The position numbers and the translations under genes were made by a program. DNA of 64,000 bases from Sphaerulina vaccinii. Taxonomy: Eukaryota; Ascomycota; Dothideomycetes; Mycosphaerellales; Mycosphaerellaceae. The stretch spans positions 992,001 through 1,056,000 of the forward strand of contig JAKUDP010000004.1 in assembly GCA_022570795.1 (NCBI GenBank), read 5' to 3'. Numbering within the stretch: position 1 is the first letter of the stretch; each line of letters begins with the position of its first letter. Below are positions 48,778 to 58,000 of this stretch, in pieces. The notes beneath the pieces are model-generated. The model was given only the letters and a program-made list of their open reading frames with translations. It was not told the origin of the DNA and made no database searches.

Positions 48778-50103
48778 TCATACAAATCCACCCCACCCAT
48801 CCTTCCACTTCTCCAACACCTCGTCCGGAAACCCTTTCGCCATCGCTCCATACCCAACATGATTCAAATGCAAACAATCCCCACTATCATACTCCTTCCT
48901 CAACCTCGTCTCATTCTTCTCATCCCTCACAACCTTATCAAAATCCACAACCTCATCAAACACCCCACCTTCTCGAACAAACGTATTAACTTTCTGTCTA
49001 GTCCTTTCCCTCTCAGGCGTACTATAAGCCTGCAACGTAGAATTCTCGCATTCAAAAGGCGTAATCGTAGCGCCAAATACTGGTATTCCAGAAGTATGGA
49101 TTTTGGTAACGATTTGTCGTATTGCTTGAATGAGTTTTTCATAAACATCTTCTTGTGCGGAGGTGGTAGAGTTCGCAGTACCGATATCATTCACACCTTC
49201 GAAGAGAAGAACATATCCGACATTTGAGTGTGCTAGGACGTCTCGTTCGATACGCGAAAGTGCTGAGGGGCCGAGACCGTCTGCTAAGATGCGGTTGCCA
49301 CCGGCTGCTTGGTTCGAGATGGAAACGGTTTCGGTGTTGTTGAGATGATGAGAGAATAGTTGATCAGGCCAGCGATCGTTGCCGTTCGTTGTCGAGCCAC
49401 GACCATCTGTGAGGCTATCTCCGATTATAACAAGAGATTTGGAAGTATGAGGGACCCAAGCTTCAAGGGAGGAGATGAAAAACCAGTGATCTACACTTGC
49501 TACATCTTGACCTTTAAGATTTGCAGCTGAAGTCTGATCGCCAGGAGAAAGCCAACTTGTTGTTCTGGAGCCTGGATGGGATGTGATTGCGAAACCTTGT
49601 TGGCCTGTGGCGAGGTAGAGACTTATGCTGAGGATTTGGTCTCGGGGTACTGAGAGTGGAATCGGATCAGAGATTGCTAGAGCACCCGGTGGGATCGTGA
49701 TGCTGGTGTTTCCAGAGAATGTGAGGTATTGTAGGGTGGATGTGTCGATCCCGCTCGCTCCACTCAGATTTTGATTCGCGGATGCTAGAGGTAGCGCTAT
49801 GCTTGCCAGGGAGATCGGAAGTTCAGTAGCGCCGAAAGCGTTGGAGATGCGAAGACGGAGGTGGGAAGCTGCGCCGATTGTGGTCTTGATCGTTCGCCGG
49901 ATGGTGGTGTTGGAGAAGACTGCGGTGCTACCATTGAAAGGTGGCGGAGGTAGGTTGGCAGGCTCCGTCAATTGAGGCATTGACGTCCATGTGTCCACCC
50001 AATACCCATGTTTTGGCTTTTGAACATGGGTTGAGGAGTCTGTGGAGATGACGTGAGCATCTGACAAGTAGGCTATGCTTACAAGAAATGGTAGCAGAAG
50101 CAT
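48778..50103 (-). CDS. Secreted SGNH/GDSL-type esterase
   Basis: An intronless protein of 441 residues with an N-terminal signal peptide (about 1-16). An N-terminal beta-rich region (about 34-215) precedes the SGNH hydrolase domain. Block I is IIGDSLTDGRGS with Ser230. Block II Gly and block III Asn are in AAGGNRI (about 266-272) and EGVNDIG (Asn305). Block V is GDCLHLNHVGY with Asp409 and His412. Such extracellular esterases deacetylate polysaccharides or hydrolyse lipids; the substrate is not predictable here. Many N-glycosylation sites occur. Its tail-to-tail partner is a GH51 arabinofuranosidase, which suggests a shared role in plant cell-wall breakdown. Confidence 0.92.
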   Translation of the reverse strand: MLLLPFLVSIAYLSDAHVISTDSSTHVQKPKHGYWVDTWTSMPQLTEPANLPPPPFNGSTAVFSNTTIRRTIKTTIGAASHLRLRISNAFGATELPISLASIALPLASANQNLSGASGIDTSTLQYLTFSGNTSITIPPGALAISDPIPLSVPRDQILSISLYLATGQQGFAITSHPGSRTTSWLSPGDQTSAANLKGQDVASVDHWFFISSLEAWVPHTSKSLVIIGDSLTDGRGSTTNGNDRWPDQLFSHHLNNTETVSISNQAAGGNRILADGLGPSALSRIERDVLAHSNVGYVLLFEGVNDIGTANSTTSAQEDVYEKLIQAIRQIVTKIHTSGIPVFGATITPFECENSTLQAYSTPERERTRQKVNTFVREGGVFDEVVDFDKVVRDEKNETRLRKEYDSGDCLHLNHVGYGAMAKGFPDEVLEKWKDGWGGFV

Positions 50104-50573
50104 TGTGCAGGAGGCAGACTGGAATATCCTGTAGACAGGGTCTGCTTTGTTCTCTTAGCATACTCACGTCGCTATGTACATTCTCGTAGTTACCACTTGT
50201 AGTGCCTGATCGCAGACCTTGTTGACCATCATCATGAATCGTGAAGGGCAGAATGTTTGCCGGCTAAGTGTCTCGTCCGACTCTGGGTATGATCGTCGAG
50301 GTGGACGAAGCTCCGAGCTATGATTTCTTGGTCGGCTTCCATGTGCGACTTAAGGACTTGCAAATAGCCTGAATAGCGCCTTCATGAAAAAGGCCCATAT
50401 ACTCTGATGAGTAGCGGAATGGCAAGTCTGACCAGGCTGTAGTCCATAGCTTGATGGAGAATACTCTCAATACTGCGGCGGGCTTATGTACAGGAATTGG
50501 ATGAGCCCAATCTCACTGGAGTTGATCAGTACACAGAGCTGAGGTAGATGAAGGATGTGGACCTGGGATATAC
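50104..50573 (-). promoter_or_regulatory. Upstream region of the GDSL esterase gene
   Basis: 470 bases between the esterase start and the stop of the next minus-strand gene. A possible alternative third exon of the secreted-protein gene falls near 50,513-50,460 (see that entry). Nothing else seen. Confidence 0.45.
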
Positions 50574-51177
50574 TTACACATTACTCGCGTTTCCCTCACA
50601 GTTCTCTCCTCCTCCTTGTTTGATTGTCTGTCCATTGACTACGACTTCTGTATTCGAACCCTTAGACAGGAAGTAATTCGTGCAATGCGCCGGATAGATC
50701 TCGAACGTTGCTCCAGCGCCAGTGAAGAGGTATGTACTCTGCCAGTATGTGAGTATGTATATCTGTCGACCGTTTTGCTTTGTATAATGGGCAAATATGC
50801 CGCCTGCGAAACCACCATTGACGTAGTTTATGCACACATCTAGTCTGTAGACGCACGGCCCGTCAGCCTGTCACGAACGAATCAAGATGTGGCACTCACT
50901 CGATACAGACGAAGCCACGCGCGCCGCAAGCTTGAGGATACCAGTCGGCGGGATAAGTTTGAGATTCATCTTCTTTGCCGGGACTCGCGCGTGTAGGGTC
51001 GTATGTGGCAAGCCAATCGCCATCTTTCTCTCCTGGACAGGTTGGGCAACCATGCTCTTTCGGAAGAGCGCGTCGTTGAAGTTCGCGTCGAACATGCAGC
51101 TGCGGGTTGTTGCTGAAGCCAATTGCCTCAGCGGCGATGGCGAGAGCGAGCGTTGCGAACAGTGAAAATGTAATCAT
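50574..51177 (-). CDS. Small secreted protein with Kex2-like sites, unknown family
   Basis: Exons are 51177-50900 and 50844-50574, giving 182 residues, joined across a 55-nt GTGAGT...ACAG intron with a CTGAC branch. The start at 51177 was chosen because it places a signal peptide (M-I-T-F-S-L-F, Ala/Leu-rich core) at the very N-terminus; an in-frame ATG at 51276 would bury it. Dibasic RR pairs at residues 30-31 and 35-36 fit a Kex2-cleaved propeptide. The rest has seven cysteines, including C-P-T-C near 43-46, and a Gly/aromatic-rich C-terminal half (GGFAGGIFAHYTKQNGRQIY). No domain recognised. The stop TAA overlaps a good GTAAGT donor, so a longer C-terminus through another intron is possible. 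Confidence 0.72.
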
Positions 51178-52737
51178 GATTAGTGATGGTAGTCTTCTTG
51201 CTGCCGCGTGCGGGCGTGTTGGCTTGAGCAAAGCAGCCGGTGGGCGTGCAGGTCGTGTGTCGCACGTGCGAGACATGGAGAATGCCTGCGTACGGACTTA
51301 GGTGCAAATTACAGAGTCCTGACTAGGCTAGAGCGATACCATTTTGAGTGACTGCTAGCCATGTTGCTATACGATGAGCGAAACATAGGCAAGGTCAAGC
51401 AACATCAGAAAGCTTGAAGAGCTCTGTTATCGCTGACACAAGCTTTTCGTTTTGCTGACTTTGCAATTTGGTCTAGTGGAACCACCCTGGCATGCTAGCA
51501 TGGCCTGAATTAGAACATGCGATCTCCTTCCATTTCATTTTGGCTGGACCTAGGATTGGTCGTACACAAAGGTGCATATATCTCGTACTCGTGTAGAACC
51601 CCAGTTTTGCTCCAGCACATTCTGTGACTCTGACGAAGCAGCGCAGCTTAATGACACTTTCTTCATGTTCGAAGGCCTGGCACTCCACATCATGTTGTTG
51701 AGCGACATCCGGGTTTTGGCTTCCTTCCTGCGCATGGATTGTGAAGATGTTTTCCGACGAGAAACGTTGCATCCAGGCTTGGATCGCATCTGCCGTAATT
51801 GCCAGCGCGCGTAACAACGAGAAACGAGAAGAGCTGCGCGTAGCTCTTGAACTTAGGAAGAGTGAGCGAACATGAAAAGCTCATCAGCGACGAAGGTGCG
51901 AAGTCTCGACACGTTGGGCCGGGCTGGGGGAAGAGTCGAAAGTCCGGTCTCATCTCCGTACTGCAATGGCCAGACAAGGACACTCGCGCCGCGGGAGCGA
52001 GATTTCGAGCTGCATTCTTCTCTGAACATCGTTTCAAAAGTCGTGTCGCGGGGTCTTGCGTCGCAATGGCCTGGTTTATAGGCTCGACTAGCAGGGCAAT
52101 CGATTCCGGTTCCGACGGGTTCTAGTGCAGTGGCCAGATAACCACATTTGTGCGCATGGGATTATATGCCGGCGTGCTTCTCCGTCTTCAGGAACCACTC
52201 GGTTTTGAACTTTTGCAGAGATGCATCGGGCCCAGTGAGCCCGCAACTCGACAGGTTCTCGAGATGTGTTCGACCATGGTTGAGCCCGGTGCGCGACCGG
52301 GGAAACGGAAACGACAATCTTTTGTGCTATGAGCCAGCAAATAGCAGGAGCATATAGCAAAAGCATCGGCATACCAATGTGCAGAAGAATCGCCTCAGAG
52401 GTACTGAACAAGCGACCTTGCTCGAACTAAGCGAGGTTCGCGGAAACGATCCTGTGCTGGTTGAATAGAATGCTCCTTGTCAAACGTTAGACATTGCCAA
52501 CGACTTACCGACTAGACCATAACAGCTGGGCGACTGTTAAGGGCCATTCAACTTCAGCCCGATATAATGCTCGGAGAGAAGTGGGCCTCGGAGGATGGTG
52601 AATGTGCTCATATCGAAGGATTGCTGTGCCTGAGGCATTCGAGGTCCGAGTCATCCTCTCCTTCCAGGTCACCGCATCTCACCACCGTTCCTCGATTGAC
52701 ATATACATTATTCGTTCCGGCGTGCTCTCTCATCGAA
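51178..52737. other. Long gene-poor stretch
   Basis: 1.56 kb of normal composition with only short, mutually overlapping ORFs of no recognisable family on both strands. Near 52,515-52,550 the minus strand contains TATGGTCTAGTCGGTAAGTC, which looks like a tRNA D-arm, but I could not fold a complete tRNA around it. Confidence 0.5.
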
Positions 52738-52825
52738 GCCCGGATGGTGCAGTGGTAGGATACTCGCTTAGGGACACAGCATAGCCGTTTGCGAGTGATC
52801 CCCGGTTCGAATCCGGGTTCGGGCC
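52738..52825 (+). tRNA. tRNA-Pro(AGG): tRNA-Pro(AGG) with a 16-nt intron
   Basis: The acceptor stem GCCCGGA pairs fully with TTCGGGC (one G-U) and a C discriminator follows, as is usual for eukaryotic tRNA-Pro. The T arm is perfect (CCCGG-TTCGAAT-CCGGG). The anticodon stem CTCGC/GCGAG encloses TTAGGG, with anticodon AGG at 52770-52772. An intron of about 16 nt follows one base after the anticodon (about 52774-52789). The D stem is slightly weak (one G-G mismatch). A pol III terminator-like TTTCTTTT follows. Confidence 0.85.
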
Positions 52826-52923
52826 TTTCTTTTGTCCTCTTCTGGTCCCTCTTTTACTTCTTCATGATCATTTCTTGCGACGTGACGTATACATGCATTT
52901 GTTATGGAAGTCATGCCAATACA

Positions 52924-53096
52924 GGTCCCGTGGTGCAATGGTTCAGCACGTCCGAGGCAAATGAGGAGTGAACACGTTGGACAGATTCCGCTAGGATGAT
53001 GTACTCGTGCCCTTAGCTGGGATGCGCAAGTGACTCCGGTTGTATAATGGCTCTATGTCGTTCTCAGAAGATCCACGTTCGAGTCGTGGTGGGTCC
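52924..53096 (+). pseudogene. Split tRNA-like sequence, copy 1
   Basis: The 5' part GGTCCCGTGGTGCAATGG looks like a tRNA acceptor strand plus D arm, and the 3' part near 53,062-53,096 (TCAGAAGATC, then T arm CCACG-TTCGAGT-CGTGG and TGGGTCC) like the 3' half. Acceptor strands pair at 6 of 7 positions. More than 100 bases separate the halves where the anticodon loop should be. It resembles a tRNA-Arg(TCT)-type scaffold. It is either a broken tRNA or one with an exceptionally long insertion. Confidence 0.45.
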
Positions 53097-53194
53097 AGAA
53101 CCTGTTCTTTTGTTCTTTTGAGGCGCTCTTGCTTCTTGCCATTCCAGCCGGTATTGAAGTGTCATGTACGCCTTCAATTTGTGGTTTCGAAACA

Positions 53195-53383
53195 GGCTTC
53201 GTGGTGCAACGGCTAGCACGTCTGACACTTATGAGGAGACCGATCCCAAAGACGATCGTTGTTAAGCCTTGTCAACCAAGGTGGTACACCTGAATCGGAA
53301 GGACGGATCTCCGGTGGTATTACGTTGAGGTCTGATCCGCTTGTCTGTGTCCAGGAGATCTACGTTCGACTCGTAGTGGAGCC
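53195..53383 (+). pseudogene. Split tRNA-like sequence, copy 2
   Basis: Same layout as copy 1: 5' part GGCTTCGTGGTGCAACGGC (53195-53213) and 3' part with T arm CTACG-TTCGACT-CGTAG ending TGGAGCC at 53383. All seven acceptor positions can pair, allowing G-U. The halves are separated by about 120 bases in the anticodon region, and both copies have ATGAGGAG just inside the 5' half, so they are probably diverged duplicates. Confidence 0.45.
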
Positions 53384-54074
53384 ATTTGTTTGTTCTATCG
53401 TCGCATCGCCATATCTTTTGCTTCGCGAGGCACCAGTTGACGTGTTTCGATGAGAGCCAGGTGGATTCGACGAGTGCAGATATGTCGGTTTTCGCTGCTG
53501 GGCAGTGGTAGTGGTAGCATGTTCAGATCTGATGAGGCAAGAGTGCCTGCAGGCTGTCCTGTGCGAATGCGCTTCCTTTTGTATCACTCGCAAGGATGCC
53601 TTGAAGACCTAAGTCGATCCATGCAGACCGTCGCCAGCAGAATAAGATGGTAGGAAGTAGTCTCCTCATATACTGTCCAGCCCTAGATTCATAAGTTGCG
53701 GTCATTCCCGCCATGGCAGGTACAACCCAGAATTCTGGACTACCAGATCTGTCAACGCGAGGCAATGCGAGAGGACCAGCTTCATGCGTCTCTCGACAGA
53801 GCGCCTTGCCTCCTAATCCGGGATCTCAAAGAATATGTTCGACGTCTAATTGCATGCCACGAGGCGTCTTGATCAGCGGAGGTCAACAAAGCATGCACTT
53901 ACCTTTTGCGCCTCTCATACTGCGAAGTGGCTGAATCTGTACATATATCATTTCGCTTTCTCTCTACGCCGCTCTGCCTGGTATAGCTCCCGGCTATCGC
54001 TGAAGCAATCTGTTCACAGTACAGAGAAAAAGTGCTGCTGCCCTTCAATCCATCTCACCATCCATGTATCAAAT
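53384..54074. other. Gene-poor stretch after the tRNA-like cluster
   Basis: No recognisable gene. A possible third tRNA 5'-half-like segment (GGGCAGTGGTAGTGGTAGC near 53,501) is too degraded to call. The right end is 3' flank of the complex I gene. Confidence 0.5.
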
Positions 54075-54792
54075 TCACTTCGCACCCACCTTCTCCTTGG
54101 CCTGCGCATACTTCTCCTTCACCGTCTCCGTCAAGCTCTTCCCATTCTTCTCCTGCTCCAACTCCCACTCCGCATTCCGATAATACTTAGCCGTATCAAC
54201 CCCATGCTGATTATGATTCACAAAATTAAACCACGGCATAACATGCAAGAAAACCCCCGAATATCTTGACTGTCTCGCCGCTGCACCTTGCATGTACTCC
54301 GTCAAAGTCGTAACGCCATACAACGGCTCCCCCTTCTTAACCTTATCCGTCATCTCTCTCATATCCATTTCAATCTCCCTTCGATTCTCACTGAAGCCAT
54401 AGAATCTGTTTACAGATGAAGAGTAAAGGTAGAAGAAACCTGCGGCGGCTCCTATGGCGCCTTGGAGACGCATGATTTGCGCGAAGCCGCCGCGGCCGAC
54501 TTCTGAGGGGGAGATGCGTTCGAACCAGTACATGAGAGCTGGACCGGCGGCTGTGACTGCTGCTGCGCCGGCGTAGTCGGAGGGGCGGGCATAGCTGATG
54601 ACGCGTTTGAAGTGAGGGTCGGAGTCAATCAACTACAGACATTCTAGTTAGTGGTGTGGTGGAGGAGGAGGAGAGGATATCGCATACTGGGTAGTCGCCA
54701 TTGAGACGCTTTGCTGGGACTTGAGGCCGGCCAGTCTCGCCCAGCTCGGGGCCTTCGGTGATGGAGATGATCTCTCCCTGTCGTTCGCCCAT
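54075..54792 (-). CDS. Mitochondrial complex I 21-kDa-type subunit
   Basis: Exons are 54792-54688 and 54632-54075, giving 220 residues across a 55-nt intron with a CTAAC branch. The protein matches the fungal NADH:ubiquinone oxidoreductase 21-kDa accessory subunit. After a short N-terminus, the conserved block IDSDPHFKRVISYARPSDY follows directly after the junction (residues 37-55), then two hydrophobic segments (about 58-72 and 92-107). A hydrophilic C-terminal half carries YSGVFLHVMPWFNFVNHNQH. It acts in the inner-membrane respiratory complex. It is divergent from the Aquarius gene, with 255 bases between starts. Confidence 0.88.
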
Positions 54793-55047
54793 CGTGAAGG
54801 TTGTGGTGTGCTCTGGAGAGTATGGGAGGGAACAGTGTGAAGTCGAGGTCAATGTGGTTGTCGAAACGGAAGCTAGTTTTCGGCTGTAGTGTTCCGTACT
54901 GATGAAAGCCTGCCGATTGGCTCCAAAACCGCGGCTAGCCATACCATCGTGTAGACATTAAAGATCCTAAATTCCAAACTTCACGGAATCAGAGAACAGT
55001 CAGTCAGTCGCATCAACATCGCTCTGCAGTGACTTGCTCGAAGGATA

Positions 55048-58000
55048 ATGTCGCGCCCTGGCATTAGCGACCTGACTGGCGACAATCGAATTGCACAAAT
55101 CGCCCGAGAGACATGGCTGTCTTCAGCTACAGCGCCCAAAGTACTGCCAGCGACTGTCACTGAGCTCTGGAAGCTTGTTGCAGACGATGATTTCTCGCCT
55201 TTCTCACTTCTCCTCCTCGAACAACTGCAGGCATTGGAGCGATATTTGTGGCCTGGATACAACGAGAATGCCTGGAACGACCATGTCCTCCTCATCACAC
55301 TCCTCATCAACACGAAACGATCAGAAAATCTTCCCACATGGCCCATCTTCACCAACACTCCAGACGAGTTTGCAGACTTCTTCCGGCGCGTGCTACATTT
55401 GAGCATTGACTCGACTCTGGCGACCAATCTGCGCGAGTACCTGCTCGCGTTCATCGTAGGCGCATATCAGAGTCTGGACCATGGAATTGTCAGAAAAGAA
55501 TGCGCTCCGTTAGTCTCGATTGGAATCTGGCAGAACTTGCACAGTGATGCTGCGAGACAGAGACTGCTCTCAAAGAGCGCACAATTGCAAAAGGCATGGA
55601 AGGCGTCAGGGAAGAAGTTCGATAACGCAGATGCTGCAGGACAGGCGAAACTGCGATTCGAGAGGACTTGGCTGTACCGGTTGGTGATGAGCTTCTTCGA
55701 CCAGCTTTACTCTGCACACAAGAAAGAGGAGAATGTGGCATACTGCGAAAGGTTCTTGGAACTGCTGTGCGATCTGCAGAGCCAGCTGCCAACGAGGAGA
55801 TATGTGAACACTCTGCTCCAGGATCTGAATGTTCTGCCTGCGATTTCACTATCACCATTGTACCAGCAGGAATCCAGAATACGGGACTTCTACGAACTTC
55901 TTGTGCACTACACACACTTCCCAATCGACGACCAAACAGGACGACAGTTGAGCAGGCAGGAATATCGGGAAACACAAAATGCGAGCATATCGAGACTGCA
56001 AAGAATTGCCATGAAGTTGCAGCCGGAGAAGTTAAAGATTCTCATTCTCACCAATTTTGGTGCACTAGGGCAACGGGACGATCTGGAAAGCCATTTGAAA
56101 GACCTGAGCGATGCAGAGACACTCACCTTGTGTCAGGGTGTTGGCTTGCGGACGAGAGAATATCCGGAAACGCAACTAGTGCAGGACAGAGCATTTTCGA
56201 TCGAGACGCTAGTCGCTGTGATCGAGTCACAGCCATACTATACGGAGCGGATGCGAAAGCTACAAACCTTGCCTACCGAGGAGTCACTCTACAGTCATGC
56301 CAGGCTTCCGTCAGACGACCATGTGGTCAGCCAGCCATTGGCAATTCCAAAGCTCAACTTGCAATACCTTACGATCGGCGACTTCTTGTGGCGATCATTC
56401 AATCTCTACCGATATGAAGCTTTTTACGGCCTGCGAAAACATCTCGAGGACACGATCAAGCGACTACAGCCACGACGAGGAGGTGGAATTGTTCGCTTCG
56501 ATGGATTCTCCCGCATGGCCATTCCCATACCAAAGCCTGCAGTCATCGAAACTGTTGCACCACGCGTCGGCGAGACAGTGCCTGCTGAAGTCAAGGTGGA
56601 GATTATTCTTGACGTGAGCAGACTGCAGCCTGGCTTGCGCAAGGAATGGGAGAGCTTGCGCTCAGATGATACCGTCTATCTGCTCGCATTACAACCAGAC
56701 GACAACGCGCATAAGCTTACTAATGGTGCTGCTGCGAAGCTGTCTATGGCTGAAAGACTTGGTCTCAAAGCGGTCAGATGTGCAGAAGTGATCAGCGTGC
56801 TCGATGAGAACAGCAGAGCACTTCGGTTCAATCAGCACGATCAAGACTACACAGACAGCGGACCAAGACCGAGACAACGTAGACTGTTGCTTAGACTGGA
56901 TGCAGCTTCATACAAGGCCGACAAGGACCGGGAAGCGTCAGGCAAACCAGACATTTACGAAAGTGTCAACTTAGTAGTACGCAGAAAGGCAAGAGAGAAC
57001 AACTTCCGGCCAGTACTGGAAAGCATCAAGCAGCTCGCCACTTCGGATGCTCCAGTGCCATCGTGGTTTGAAGAGGTCTTCCTGGGCATTGGCGATCCAG
57101 CTTCCGCCACTTACAAGCGCCTCGCGAACAAGCTGCAAAGTGTGGATTACCGAGACACTTTCGTGGACTGGCAGCATCTGATAGAGTCATTACCTGGCAA
57201 GACAGTCGAACCTGACCCAAAGCTGGACTCAGTACCTCCACCGCCGTATGTGCTAGAGAATACTGGATCTGCACCAGCACCTCCACCAGCGAAGGGCAAG
57301 AAGAGGAGACGAGACCAGCCAGATGGACCGAATCCCACACCCTCAGCAGAGACATTCAGAGTGTCGACATATCAACCTCCACATTCCGGACCATATCCAG
57401 AAGATGCACCTAAGCTAAACCATGTCCGCTTTACGCCAACACAAGTAGAAGCTGTGACAGCCGGCACGCAGCCTGGCTTGACTGTCATTGTTGGTCCTCC
57501 AGGCACTGGCAAGACTGATGTCGCAACACAAGTCATCAGCAACATATATCACAACTTCCCACAACAACGCACTCTTCTCATCGCTCATTCCAACCAAGCA
57601 CTGAACCAGCTCTTTCAGAAGATCGTGGCGCTAGACATCGATGAACGACATCTGCTACGACTTGGTCACGGCGAAGAGGAGCTGACGACTGAAGCCAGCT
57701 TCTCGAAAGCAGGTCGTATAGAGTCATTCATGGAGCGAGGTGCGCGATATCTTGCTGATGTGCAGCGTCTTGCGGCCAGCATTGAAGCGCCTGGAGCACA
57801 TGGCAGCAGCTGCGAAACAGCAGAGTACTTCGACCAAGTCTGGGTGCAGCCAAGATGGAAGCGCTACTGGGACAGCGTTGAATCTGCTGATGCTACACCA
57901 GAGCAGATTGTCGCGACCTTCCCCTTCCACTCATTCTTCGCTGATGCGCCGCAACCTCTGTTTCTGCCAGCCGCCACGAAAGAACAGCTTGTCGACACTG

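Noticed and set aside
51473..52037. Overlapping minus-strand ORFs of about 115 codons
   Set aside because: No domain, no signal peptide, no consistent splice model, and comparable ORFs on the other strand.
52485..52560. Possible minus-strand tRNA
   Set aside because: A D-arm-like motif is present, but no matching T arm or acceptor pairing could be found.
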